From CBDHFN01 sp965262605 (lineage in GTDB: Bacteria; Pseudomonadota; Alphaproteobacteria; JASGCL01): a DNA stretch of 64,000 nt. The DNA lies in assembly GCA_965262605.1 (NCBI GenBank), contig CBDHFN010000003.1:1364001-1428000 (forward strand). The letters are read 5' to 3'. Of the stretch, positions 1-8,313 are shown one piece after another (position 1 is the first letter of the stretch; each line of letters opens with the position of its first letter). Below the pieces are notes generated by a model that had not been told where the DNA came from, searched no databases, and worked only from the letters and a program-made list of their open reading frames with translations. Both the position numbers and the translations under genes were made by a program.

Positions 1-75
1 GAAATTGCCCCCGCTGACATTCATAGTTCCGCCCAATCTGACGCAAAAATTCTTAAAGATATGGGAGTTTATTAA
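1..75 (+). CDS. 3' end of an unidentified gene
   Basis: Frame 1 is open from the first base to a TAA at 73-75 and encodes the last 24 residues of a protein ending in KDMGVY. The start lies outside the window. The fragment is too short to assign to a family. It reads in the same direction as the RiPP genes but is separated from them by about 160 nt containing a candidate promoter, so membership of that locus cannot be decided here. Confidence 0.55.
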   Translation, partial: EIAPADIHSSAQSDAKILKDMGVY

Positions 76-136
76 AAGGTAATTAGTTTTGAAATTACAA
101 GTTATAAAAAACTATCGGGGGCTGGTATAATAATGC

Positions 137-165
137 TTGACATTGTTAAAAAAATTAATTATGTG
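137..165 (+). promoter_or_regulatory. Candidate sigma-70 promoter of the RiPP locus
   Basis: A perfect TTGACA -35 box at 137-142 is followed after 17 nt by TATGTG (160-165), a weak -10 box. It is the only good -35 match between the upstream stop and the first precursor gene, and would leave a leader of about 65 nt before the ATG at 238. Confidence 0.4.
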
Positions 166-237
166 TTAAATATTCAAATGTAAATTATTAATCAAATTTG
201 TTTAATTTGCATCGCTAACACAAAAAAGGAGAAAATC

Positions 238-639
238 ATGAATGACAATCAAAAAGTCAATAATTATCAAATGCTAGGTAAAGTTGAGAAATTCGTAGAA
301 CGAATTAAGCAAGACCCAAATTTTCTTGAAAATGCAAAATCAAACCCAAAAATCTTAGCCGATGAATTTGGTTTTGTCGTTCCCGAAGGTATTAAAGTAG
401 AATTTGTGCAAAACACTGATGAAGTTATCCATTTTATCATTCCAATTGACGCGAACAGCGAATTATCCGATGAATTATTAATGGGGCTTAACGCCGCAAA
501 AGGTGGCTCAGCAAGCTCAGCAGGTTCAGTCGGCACAGCAGGTTCAATGTATTGCGTTAGCACAAGCCCTTCATGCGTTGGCACTGCAAGCACCATTGGT
601 TCAGCGAGTTCAGCTGGTTCTGGTGGCACCGCAAGCTAA
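238..639 (+). CDS. NHLP-leader RiPP precursor peptide A (proteusin-like)
   Basis: A 133-residue precursor of a ribosomally made, post-translationally modified peptide. Residues 15-90 resemble the nitrile-hydratase-like leader: a DPNF segment, NPKIL, VPEGIKVEF, then HFIIP, and a final LSDELL helix ending in Gly-Gly at 89-90. The likely core is residues 91-133 and is made almost wholly of Ser, Ala, Gly, Thr and Val, with two cysteines at 106 and 113. Its biased composition and SAG/GTA pseudo-repeats differ sharply from the charged leader. A good ribosome site (AAGGAG) lies 7 nt before the ATG. It is followed by a second precursor (29 nt gap) and a PoyD-like radical SAM epimerase, so several core residues may become D-amino acids. 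The Gly-Gly cleavage site and the final modifications are inferences. Confidence 0.85.
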   Translation: MNDNQKVNNYQMLGKVEKFVERIKQDPNFLENAKSNPKILADEFGFVVPEGIKVEFVQNTDEVIHFIIPIDANSELSDELLMGLNAAKGGSASSAGSVGTAGSMYCVSTSPSCVGTASTIGSASSAGSGGTAS

Positions 640-668
640 TAATTAACATTACCAAAAAGGAAAATAAA

Positions 669-1052
669 ATGAACATAAAAGATTTAAATCAACAATTAAA
701 CACTGGTTTTGACAATTTAAACCAATTGATGAAAGATAAAAGCGAAGTCGCAAAATTAAGGGCAAACCCATTGCAATATTTCAAAGACAACGATATGTTG
801 CCCGATGCCTCCAAAGAATATGAAGTATTTTTTAATACTGATAATGTTTGGTATGTGGTTTTCCCAGCTAATGATAGCACAGAAATTTCTGATGAAGCTT
901 TGTCAAATATTGCGGCAGCAAAATCATCGGCTAGCGTATCATCTGTGGGCACTGCGTCAACAGCAGGCACAGCAAGTAGCTTTCCTTCATGCGTTAGCTC
1001 GGCTGGTTCGGTTGGTTCTGTCTCTTCTGGTGGCTCAGCGTCCAGTAAATAA
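669..1052 (+). CDS. NHLP-like RiPP precursor peptide B
   Basis: A second precursor, 127 residues. The ATG at 669 is chosen over a longer upstream reading frame because it has an AAGGA ribosome site just before it and because the upstream extension would overlap precursor A out of frame. Residues 1-84 form a diverged leader with the same order of elements as precursor A (an ANPLQYF segment, a YEVFF strand, WYVVFP, then ISDEALSNIAAAK). It lacks a Gly-Gly, having Ser-Ser after AAAK. The likely core, about 86-127, is again Ser/Ala/Gly/Val/Thr-rich with a single cysteine at 108. The Pro-Ser-Cys-Val tetrad is shared with precursor A. Its stop codon overlaps the epimerase start by one base (TAATG), implying translational coupling. 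Confidence 0.83.
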   Translation: MNIKDLNQQLNTGFDNLNQLMKDKSEVAKLRANPLQYFKDNDMLPDASKEYEVFFNTDNVWYVVFPANDSTEISDEALSNIAAAKSSASVSSVGTASTAGTASSFPSCVSSAGSVGSVSSGGSASSK

Positions 1053-2407
1053 TGACATTAAAGGCGAACGCCAAAGTTTTAGTTGAAAGACTAATTGCAG
1101 ATTCTGATTTTCGGCAAAAAATTAGCAAGAATGCTCAGCAAACATTAGATGAATATAATATTCACCTTAGTGCCGAGCAGTCTTGCCGATATTGGAATTT
1201 ATCAATTGGCGAATCGCATTTAATAATGGCGGGTATTGGTATTCGCAACGAAACTGAACAAGCAATTTTTGAAGTTCAAGATAATTTAAATAAAGTATTT
1301 ACCAAATATTTTGATAAAAATCGCTTAAAAAGACCCGAATCAGATATTATTGCATGGCGCAAACGAATTGAGTATCGCAATTATTTTATGCACGGGCAGA
1401 TGCGCACGAAAATGTCCTTATTTTTGCCGTTTGCGGTTGAATTATCCGATGGTTGTTCGGTTGGGTGCTGGTTTTGCGGTGTTTCTGCCGATGTTCACAA
1501 AAAAAATTATCTTGCAAATCAAACAAATAAGCAAGAATTTGCACAAATAATACAATATTTTGCCGATATTTATCATGATTTAGCCAAAAATGGCTTTTTA
1601 TATTTTGCGACAGATCCTTTTGATAATCCAGATTATGAAGTTTTTTCGGATATTTTTTTTGAAATTACGCGCTCAGCACCTGCGATAACAACGGCAATGG
1701 CTGAAAAAATGCCCGTTGATAAAATTTTGAAACTTACCCAAAAAATTCTTGCCCAAGACGCACCATGTATGCGGTTTTCGGTGTTTTCTATTGCGCAATT
1801 AAATAAAATATACGATTTATATGGTATTGAAAATTTGGTGGATATTCCAATTATCCCATTGACTCACGGCTCTTTATTGGGGCTTGCCAATGCTGGCAAA
1901 GCCCGAACCCGATTTAATAATAACAAAAAACGCGGTGATTTAGAATTAGAAAAATTGCAAAAATTTGAAATAAATCATAATACAATTTGTTGCATTGCGG
2001 GTTATTTAGTCAATGCGGCGACCAAAAAAATTTCGCTTATTGCCCCCATTGATGCCAATGAAAATTCCCCTGATGGCATTGAATATTTTGCGACAATGCG
2101 ATATGAAAATATCACACAAATTCAAGAATTTATTGCCCAAACTCGTCGCGATTTTATGGCAATTAAGCTTTCATTGCATCATGAATTTCAATTATATGAT
2201 TATATTAAATGCAAAACCGAAAATAATATTGTCAAATGCTATTCAGATTTTCATGAATTAAGGGTATTTGCCCCGAATCTTAACCACGATGAATTATTGA
2301 ATTTTGTGCAATCATGCCATAAACCCCAAATTATGCAAGAAATACACGATAAATTTCATGCGGTTGTTGAGTTTTTATGGCAAAATGGCGCGGTTAAAAT
2401 TCAATGA
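1052..2407 (+). CDS. PoyD-like radical SAM peptide epimerase
   Basis: A 451-residue radical SAM enzyme, most likely converting L- to D-residues in the cores of the two precursors just upstream. Cys135, Cys139 and Cys142 form the CX3CX2C site for the 4Fe-4S cluster, in the context GCSVGCWFCG that I associate with the RiPP epimerase family (PoyD/OspD type). PoyD-type enzymes use a C-terminal cysteine as hydrogen donor; several candidates are present (a CC pair near residue 320, and cysteines in the last 80 residues), but which one serves cannot be told. Residues 5-42 resemble the start of the precursor leader (LVERLIADSDF against FVERIKQDPNF), suggesting a built-in leader-like domain. No peptidase, transporter or second maturase lies downstream; the locus could extend left of the window. 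The 3' end overlaps the convergent gene by 14 nt. Confidence 0.85.
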   Translation: MTLKANAKVLVERLIADSDFRQKISKNAQQTLDEYNIHLSAEQSCRYWNLSIGESHLIMAGIGIRNETEQAIFEVQDNLNKVFTKYFDKNRLKRPESDIIAWRKRIEYRNYFMHGQMRTKMSLFLPFAVELSDGCSVGCWFCGVSADVHKKNYLANQTNKQEFAQIIQYFADIYHDLAKNGFLYFATDPFDNPDYEVFSDIFFEITRSAPAITTAMAEKMPVDKILKLTQKILAQDAPCMRFSVFSIAQLNKIYDLYGIENLVDIPIIPLTHGSLLGLANAGKARTRFNNNKKRGDLELEKLQKFEINHNTICCIAGYLVNAATKKISLIAPIDANENSPDGIEYFATMRYENITQIQEFIAQTRRDFMAIKLSLHHEFQLYDYIKCKTENNIVKCYSDFHELRVFAPNLNHDELLNFVQSCHKPQIMQEIHDKFHAVVEFLWQNGAVKIQ

Positions 2408-3404
2408 CGGATAAAACGGCGCGATGGTCGGAAACCCAAGGTATAAAAACTTTATCGGCTTTTTCGGTTTTTTCGCCTAAAACAATTGATTGCTTGATTT
2501 TAAGATTTTTCGCGCGGGCAAAAATATAATCTATGCGGTCGTGGTGGTCATTGGGGTCGTTTTCTTCGGTTGTTGGTGTCCAAGTTAACCCTTGTTTTGC
2601 AACTTCATCGGGATTAGCGGCGCGATAAGTATCAACAAAACCAGCATCTTCCAGCATGATGGTGGTGGGCCAAGCGACTTTAATTTTATGAAATTTTGTG
2701 CCTTGTATTGTCCAATCGCGGTGCGAAGGTTCATTAAAATCACCCATTATTAAAACAAGGCTTGATTGTTTTGTCTCGCTACTTACTTCTTGAATAACTT
2801 CATTGATGGCATCTTTATGGGCGATATTGGCGTATTTTATCGCTTCTTCTTCGGTATTAATAAACGGAAACCCTTCATATTCAATATTATGTAATTGATA
2901 AGGAACATTTGGTTTATAATCAAGGTTAAGATTAAATACATGCACTTCTTTGCCTTTTACATTGATAAGCGCACCCAAACCAAGCGGAGTGCCTTTAACA
3001 ATAGGGTATCGGCTTAAAATTGCATTTGCCCAAATGGCGGGGTGCCCATTGGTGCGCTTGAAATCATCTTGATAAAAATCAGATTGATCATAATAATAAA
3101 ATTCTAGGGCTTTTGCTAAATCTGCCGCGATTGATTCACCAACGGGACCGGGATTTTTGGTATCCGTGCTATCGGCGCGAACTTTGGATATGGCGATTAT
3201 ATCAGCGTTGCTTTCTTTCATAATTTTTACGATAGAATTAAATCCTTCATCATCGCCACCCGCATTTAAGATGTTAAACTGCAATAAAGTAAGCTTAGTA
3301 GTGTTATTTAATTCTTGAAATTTCCAAATGGCACCGCCAATAATAACCACAATCCCGATGGCTAAAATTATCAAATTTTTTTGTTTTAAAATATTTTTCA
3401 TCAC
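2394..3404 (-). CDS. Membrane-anchored endonuclease/exonuclease/phosphatase-family protein
   Basis: A 336-residue protein with one N-terminal hydrophobic segment (about 8-25) that would act as a signal anchor, placing the catalytic domain in the periplasm. The domain shows the family landmarks in order: LLQFNILN near residue 42 (the Asn motif), GDFNEPSHRDW near 220 (the catalytic Asp-Asn), a HHDRIDYIFA block and a terminal SDHRAVLS (the catalytic Asp-His). The family includes metal-dependent nucleases, lipid phosphatases and phosphodiesterases, so the substrate is unknown. The gene converges on the RiPP epimerase gene with a 14-nt overlap and shows no obvious functional link to it. Confidence 0.8.
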   Translation of the reverse strand: MMKNILKQKNLIILAIGIVVIIGGAIWKFQELNNTTKLTLLQFNILNAGGDDEGFNSIVKIMKESNADIIAISKVRADSTDTKNPGPVGESIAADLAKALEFYYYDQSDFYQDDFKRTNGHPAIWANAILSRYPIVKGTPLGLGALINVKGKEVHVFNLNLDYKPNVPYQLHNIEYEGFPFINTEEEAIKYANIAHKDAINEVIQEVSSETKQSSLVLIMGDFNEPSHRDWTIQGTKFHKIKVAWPTTIMLEDAGFVDTYRAANPDEVAKQGLTWTPTTEENDPNDHHDRIDYIFARAKNLKIKQSIVLGEKTEKADKVFIPWVSDHRAVLSVIEF

Positions 3405-3444
3405 TCAACCCCTCAAATTAATTATCGTTAAATTTAAAATTTTG

Positions 3445-3801
3445 TCAAGTTTTTTTGATGTTTGTTTCTTTCAAGCGTTCAATGATTTTTTGGGCATGCT
3501 CTTGTGCTTCTGCTTCGCCGCTATCACCATAAGGCGACCAAATGGATTTAAAACCTAATGCACTACGATAATACGCATTTCGTGCCTTATCATGTTCTGT
3601 TAAAGTAAAATATTTTTTAATTTTCTCGCGTAATGAAAGTTTTTTTTCTTGGGTATCGTCTATAATAATCCTTATTCTCTCTAATTCATCGGGTGTAAGC
3701 CTATCTAAATCTGAATTTCTTAAGAAATGTTTTATTAGCTCTTGTATTTGCGGGGTAAGTGCTTCTCCCTCGTATTCGCGTAAGATATGTTTTATTATCA
3801 T
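3445..3801 (-). CDS. Hypothetical protein, 118 residues
   Basis: I do not recognise this family. The protein is highly charged, predicted mostly helical and without a membrane segment. It begins at an ATG that overlaps the stop of the upstream membrane-protein gene by 4 nt (ATGA), so the two are almost certainly co-translated and may form one functional unit. Confidence 0.65.
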   Translation of the reverse strand: MIIKHILREYEGEALTPQIQELIKHFLRNSDLDRLTPDELERIRIIIDDTQEKKLSLREKIKKYFTLTEHDKARNAYYRSALGFKSIWSPYGDSGEAEAQEHAQKIIERLKETNIKKT

Positions 3802-4550
3802 TTGGTTTTTCTCGTAATTTTGGCATTTAAAATATCATTAATTGTGAATTTTTCTAATTGATTATGATTAAATTTTCTTAAAATCAAAATATCGTCAATA
3901 TTTATATAAGCAATATTACTAAATTCTTCTATTGGCTTTTCATTAATTGCTGGCATTTTTAAAATATATTCTGGTGTTTGTGAAAAATCAATTATTTGTA
4001 ATTGCCTCTCTTTTGCTTTTAATCTAAGGATAATGCCAATAATTTCGGTATTATTTTCACCCTTTAATTTAATATAAATTTGTTTAGGATTTGATTCGGC
4101 AAGTATAGATTGTATATATTGCAAGTTACCATCAATTTTAAAAAATAGGTCTCTGATAAAATTTTTATTTTTATTGCCTGTCAAAATATCATTTATTATA
4201 ATGATGAGCAAAAATAACAAACAGAAAATCATGGGTGCGATTATTAAGTGAATACCATAAAGCCACAATTTCCAAGCAAATTTGACGGAATTAAATAATA
4301 TTATTTTACCATCGCCAAGTAAAAATATTGATTCATAAATATTTTTATAATTGTCATTCCAAATGCTTAAAATTGAAGCAACAATAATGTGCATTATTAT
4401 TGAAATTACAATGCTATAAATAATAATTTCTGGAAGGTTTCGTTGATAAATACTACGGACAAACCTTGTAAAACGAAAAATCATAAAGCCCGGCATTAAT
4501 AAAAATACCAAAGTCAAAAGATATTGAGAAAAAATTATATTATCCATCAT
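3798..4550 (-). CDS. Membrane protein of unknown function (DUF6338-like)
   Basis: A 250-residue protein with about three transmembrane segments in its first half (roughly 8-25, 42-65 and 95-118) and a soluble C-terminal half of about 120 residues rich in beta-strand-forming residues. The start (LLTLVFLLMPGFMIFR, a Pro-Gly inside the first hydrophobic segment) and the soluble tail resemble DUF6338 proteins; this is from memory and tentative. Two ATG codons stand in tandem at 4550 and 4547. The second has the better spacing from a GGAA element. Co-translated with the following 118-residue gene. Confidence 0.6.
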   Translation of the reverse strand: MMDNIIFSQYLLTLVFLLMPGFMIFRFTRFVRSIYQRNLPEIIIYSIVISIIMHIIVASILSIWNDNYKNIYESIFLLGDGKIILFNSVKFAWKLWLYGIHLIIAPMIFCLLFLLIIIINDILTGNKNKNFIRDLFFKIDGNLQYIQSILAESNPKQIYIKLKGENNTEIIGIILRLKAKERQLQIIDFSQTPEYILKMPAINEKPIEEFSNIAYINIDDILILRKFNHNQLEKFTINDILNAKITRKTK

Positions 4551-4613
4551 ATTATTCCAATTTCATAAGTTAATCTTACCATAAAATCAAAAAAGAGTAA
4601 AGCAAAATAATCC

Positions 4614-5924
4614 CTACTTCCCAATGCAAAAATCACGAAAAATGCGGTCTAAAAGTTGCTCTACGCCGATAAAGCCACTTATTTTGCCTAAATGATGGCG
4701 CGCTTCACGCAATTCTTCGGCGCAAATTTCTAATTGGTTCGTTGCTTGGGCATTTAATAAATGCTGATAGGCAAGCGCTAAGGCTTGGCGTTGTCGGTCA
4801 TGGGTAAGTTGCGGGCTATCGCTTAAACCAGCAAGCATTTCACAAGATTGGGCTAATTTGCCAATAAATTCATTTAAGCCAATATTTTCGCGCACCGAAA
4901 TTTTAATTGCGTGTTTAGGGGCGTTATTAATGGGTAAATCGCATTTATTTATAACCCATAAATCCGTATCCGCGCAAAATTCATCAGGATAATTAATGAA
5001 ATTTGCACTATTATCGCTTAAAAAAATGCGTATATCGGCTTCTTGCGCGGTTGCCTCGGCGCGTTTAATGCCTTCGGCTTCAATGGGATTGGTTGTTTCG
5101 CGCATTCCCGCCGTGTCGTAAAGCGTGATAAAATATCCGTGGCAATCAAATTGCAATTCTAATCGGTCGCGGGTTGTGCCCGCATGGGGCGAAACAATCG
5201 CGGCATCGCGCCCAATTAAATAATTAAAAAGCGAAGATTTACCAACATTGGGGGCGCCAATAACCGCCACCCGTAAGCCATTGGCAAGATGAATACCGCG
5301 CTTGTCGTTTAATAATTTTTCGCAATGAATTTGTAAATTTTTCAATTTGGTTTGATAATCTTGCCAAACAGAATCGGGTAAATCATCATCAGCAAAATCA
5401 ATTAAAGCTTCGGCATAGCTGTTCGCGTCCGCAAATTCATGGTTTAACTTATCAATCACGGCATATAAACCACCAGAGGCATTGCGTAATGCTTGTTTTC
5501 GTTGATTTTCTGATTGCGCGTGAATTAAATCATTAATTGCTTCGGCTTGGGTTAAGTCCATTTTGCCGTTATTAAATGCGCGTTGTAAAAATTCGCCCCG
5601 TTCTGCCATGCGGGTTTCGGGAATTATTGCCAAAGCTTGAAAAATTCGCTTGATAATGGCGCGCGAACCATGCAAATGTATTTCGCCACCATCTTCACCA
5701 GTAAGGCTTTGCGGTGATTGAAAAAATACCACCATCGCATTATCAAGAATATCATGGTGAATCGGGCAAGTAATCGGGCATAAATAAAATTGACGGGGGT
5801 TGAAATTATCACGCCCCGTCAAAATTTTTAATATATTTAATGTTTGCTTGCCGCTGATGCGAATAATTGCCAAAGCACCACCATCTGCGGTTGCTTGGGC
5901 AAAAATCGTATCCGCAAAGCCCAT
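4614..5924 (-). CDS. mnmE: tRNA modification GTPase MnmE
   Basis: MnmE, with MnmG, installs the 5-carboxymethylaminomethyl group on U34 of several tRNAs. The 436-residue length is normal. The N-terminal folate-binding domain (ADTIFAQATADGGALAIIRISG) is followed by a helical domain holding an embedded G domain: P-loop GAPNVGKSS near 227-235, DTAG switch, NKCD specificity motif. The protein ends in the family's FCIGK, whose cysteine is characteristic. Its ATG overlaps the rlmB stop by one base, so the two RNA-modification genes are translationally coupled. mnmG is not in the window. Confidence 0.97.
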   Translation of the reverse strand: MGFADTIFAQATADGGALAIIRISGKQTLNILKILTGRDNFNPRQFYLCPITCPIHHDILDNAMVVFFQSPQSLTGEDGGEIHLHGSRAIIKRIFQALAIIPETRMAERGEFLQRAFNNGKMDLTQAEAINDLIHAQSENQRKQALRNASGGLYAVIDKLNHEFADANSYAEALIDFADDDLPDSVWQDYQTKLKNLQIHCEKLLNDKRGIHLANGLRVAVIGAPNVGKSSLFNYLIGRDAAIVSPHAGTTRDRLELQFDCHGYFITLYDTAGMRETTNPIEAEGIKRAEATAQEADIRIFLSDNSANFINYPDEFCADTDLWVINKCDLPINNAPKHAIKISVRENIGLNEFIGKLAQSCEMLAGLSDSPQLTHDRQRQALALAYQHLLNAQATNQLEICAEELREARHHLGKISGFIGVEQLLDRIFRDFCIGK

Positions 5925-7558
5925 TATTCTTCGGAATATTGGGCAGGTTCTGCGTGGTTTATTGGCAATTCATCGGCTTGCTTGGCATTATTTTGTGATG
6001 CAGCGGCTTGATATAAAGCCAAAGCCACCGCATTGGAGACATTTAAGCTGTCAATTTCATATGCTTGCAATTGTGCCATATCACCCAAAGCATCAATTTC
6101 AATTAAGAAATCGCTGTGGGTTTGCGATAAAAGCCTTAAACCTTTACCCTCCGCCCCAAATAATAATACGGATTTTTTATCAAAATTCGTGGCATTAAGC
6201 TTTTGCGTGTTTGGCGCGGAATTACCAAAACCATAAATCCAAGCCCCATGTTTTTTCATTACTTCAATGGCATTGCGCAAGTTTTTAACCCGAATCACTG
6301 GAACCATTTCAAGCGCACCGCTTGCGGCTTTGGCAATGATTGAAGAATCTTCTGGTGTGCCAAAATCAACGACAACCACCGCAGTTGCGCCTAAATAAGC
6401 GGAACTGCGAATAATCGCGCCGATATTATGCGGGTCTTGCACTTGGTCAAGCGCGATAATCGTGTAATTTTCAGGATTTTTTTCCAAAAATCTTTCCAAT
6501 CCCATATCGGGCAGGGGGTCTGCTAAAATTGCAATTCCTTGATGCACAGCATTTCGTCCGCAAAGCTTTTCTAAATGATCCTTGGAAACAATTTTCAAAT
6601 GTTCAGAAAATTTTTGTAAAGCTTCATCAGCGGTAAATTTTTCTGCCGCCGTATCAGTTGCAAATATTTTCATGTTGCGTCTGGCGGGATTCATTAAGAC
6701 AGCGCGGACAACATGCCAGCCGTATAAATAGATTCTGCCGTCTTTTTCAACGCGGGCTTTGTCCGAATTCGGGGCGATATTTTTGGCAAAATCATCGCTT
6801 GAATTATCTTGCAAATCAAAATCTTCAATTTCGCTTTCGTATCGTGGTTTGTCGTTACGGGGGCGATCATTGTATGGTCTGTCATTACGGGGGCGGTCGT
6901 TGCGCTCAAACGAACCACGGGGTTTAAATCCGCGTCCTGTGCCTTCAACGGCATTGCCTCTATCGTCACCATAGCGGGGTTTGAAACCACTATTAGAACC
7001 TCTGGGCTTATCGGTATTTCTATCACCGCGTCCGCGGTCATCGCTATAACGGGGTTTAAATCCACGAGATTCCCCCCGTGCTGGTCGTTCTTCGCGCCCA
7101 GAATCATCACCAAATCTTGGCGGACGGGAATCAGAAAAATCACGACTTCTAGGGGCGCGGCGGGCGAAATTATCATCATCACCCTCATTTTCGCGCTTGC
7201 GAAAAGCGGGACGGGGTCTGTCGCCACCGAAAGAACGACGATCGCCACCGCCAAAGGAACTTCTATCGCCACCTTCGGAACGATTGCCACCAAAGGAACG
7301 ACGATCGCCACCGCCAAAGGAACGACGATCGCTACCTTCGGAATCACCACGGGGCGCACGGGGTTTAAATCCTCTGTTAGAATCGCGCGAATCGCCTCTT
7401 GATTCTCTTCTTGGACTATCGCTGTTGCGTGTGTCTGATTCAAATTTTGAACCGCGAGTTTGGAATCCGCCGCTGCGGGAGTTTGTTCTGGAACCCGATT
7501 TGGATTCTGAATTATACGATTTTCTAGGGTAATCGCTGGATTTTGTCTTTAAGGGCAA
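5924..7558 (-). CDS. rlmB: 23S rRNA Gm2251 2'-O-methyltransferase RlmB with long Arg/Gly-rich extension
   Basis: The C-terminal half (about 275-525) is a SpoU/TrmH-type methyltransferase. It has the small substrate-binding domain (IYLYGWHVVRAVL) and the SPOUT signatures ALDQVQDPHNIGAIIRS, LFGAEGKG and the final IDSLNVSNAVALALY. This would methylate G2251 in the peptidyl-transferase loop. The first roughly 260 residues are low-complexity and disordered, rich in Arg, Gly, Asp, Ser and Phe, with GGDRRSFGG and GFKPR repeats, and are not part of the usual enzyme. There is no ATG before the folded domain; the longest frame begins with TTG at 7558, inside the upstream DUF465 gene, so the exact start is uncertain. 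Ends overlapping mnmE by one base. Confidence 0.88.
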   Translation of the reverse strand: MPLKTKSSDYPRKSYNSESKSGSRTNSRSGGFQTRGSKFESDTRNSDSPRRESRGDSRDSNRGFKPRAPRGDSEGSDRRSFGGGDRRSFGGNRSEGGDRSSFGGGDRRSFGGDRPRPAFRKRENEGDDDNFARRAPRSRDFSDSRPPRFGDDSGREERPARGESRGFKPRYSDDRGRGDRNTDKPRGSNSGFKPRYGDDRGNAVEGTGRGFKPRGSFERNDRPRNDRPYNDRPRNDKPRYESEIEDFDLQDNSSDDFAKNIAPNSDKARVEKDGRIYLYGWHVVRAVLMNPARRNMKIFATDTAAEKFTADEALQKFSEHLKIVSKDHLEKLCGRNAVHQGIAILADPLPDMGLERFLEKNPENYTIIALDQVQDPHNIGAIIRSSAYLGATAVVVVDFGTPEDSSIIAKAASGALEMVPVIRVKNLRNAIEVMKKHGAWIYGFGNSAPNTQKLNATNFDKKSVLLFGAEGKGLRLLSQTHSDFLIEIDALGDMAQLQAYEIDSLNVSNAVALALYQAAASQNNAKQADELPINHAEPAQYSEE

Positions 7559-7685
7559 GTTTTTCTCTTTTCATTTGGTTGATTATTGCCGAGTTTGGCA
7601 TGGGTTTAGCTAATTCATCATCAATATGATTATCTATTGTTGATTTTTGACGCATCAACGACTCACGATAGTTTTGTGTTGACAT
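7524..7685 (-). CDS. DUF465 (YdcH-like) small protein
   Basis: A 53-residue protein starting at an ATG with a strong AGGAGG ribosome site. It has a long amphipathic helix and ends in KREKLALKDKIQRLP, which matches the conserved C-terminus of DUF465/YdcH proteins common in Alphaproteobacteria. Function unknown in the family. It overlaps the rlmB TTG start by 35 nt in another frame, so rlmB may be translated by coupling to it. Confidence 0.8.
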   Translation of the reverse strand: MSTQNYRESLMRQKSTIDNHIDDELAKPMPNSAIINQMKREKLALKDKIQRLP

Positions 7686-7749
7686 TTTAACCTCCTATAA
7701 TTACTATTTTTCAATAATACCACAAAAATCTTTAAAAAGGAACAAAATA

Positions 7750-8313
7750 ATGAAATTTTTAATCGCAATGTCGGGCGCATCGGGTGCGATTTATGGTATT
7801 AAATTGCTTGAAACCCTTAAACAAATGGCGATACAGGCTGATTTAATTGTTTCCAAGAATGCCGAGCTTACTATTAAGTATGAAACGGATTTTACACCAG
7901 ACCAAGTGCGCGCTTTGGCGCATCAAAATTTTCCGATTCAAGATTTAGGCGCGGCTTGCGCGTCTGGTTCAAATAGGTATGATGCGATGATAGTTGCGCC
8001 TTGTTCCATGAAAAGCCTTGGTGAGATTGCCTTATCAATAACATCAAATTTGCTTACCCGCGCGGCTGAAGTGCAATTAAAAGAACGCAGAAGGTTGGTT
8101 TTACTAACCCGTGAAACGCCTTTAACCCTGCAACATTGCCGAAATATGGCTATTGCGACTGAAAATGGCGCAATTATAATGCCACCTTTGCCAATGTTTT
8201 ATCAAAAGCCACAAACGATTGATGAAATGGTTAGTCAAACTATCTTTCGGGTGTTAAGTATTTGCGGTTTAGAATGTCAAGAAAAATTTGTCTGGCGCGA
8301 TAATAAATCATAA
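7750..8313 (+). CDS. ubiX: Flavin prenyltransferase UbiX
   Basis: A 187-residue UbiX-family protein that joins a dimethylallyl group to FMN, making the prenylated cofactor used by UbiD decarboxylases in ubiquinone synthesis. It shows the flavoprotein start FLIAMSGASGAIYG, the VAPCSMKSLGEIA segment, and RRLVLLTRETPL in the C-terminal third. The ATG at 7750 has an AAGGA ribosome site. Its last bases overlap the convergent nucleotidyltransferase gene by 6 nt. No ubiD is in the window. Confidence 0.95.
   Translation: MKFLIAMSGASGAIYGIKLLETLKQMAIQADLIVSKNAELTIKYETDFTPDQVRALAHQNFPIQDLGAACASGSNRYDAMIVAPCSMKSLGEIALSITSNLLTRAAEVQLKERRRLVLLTRETPLTLQHCRNMAIATENGAIIMPPLPMFYQKPQTIDEMVSQTIFRVLSICGLECQEKFVWRDNKS

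Noticed and set aside
6694..7443. Long open frame overlapping rlmB in another frame on the minus strand (and matching ones on the plus strand)
   Set aside because: Its repetitive translation is a by-product of the Arg/Gly-coding repeats of rlmB; no start signal or family.
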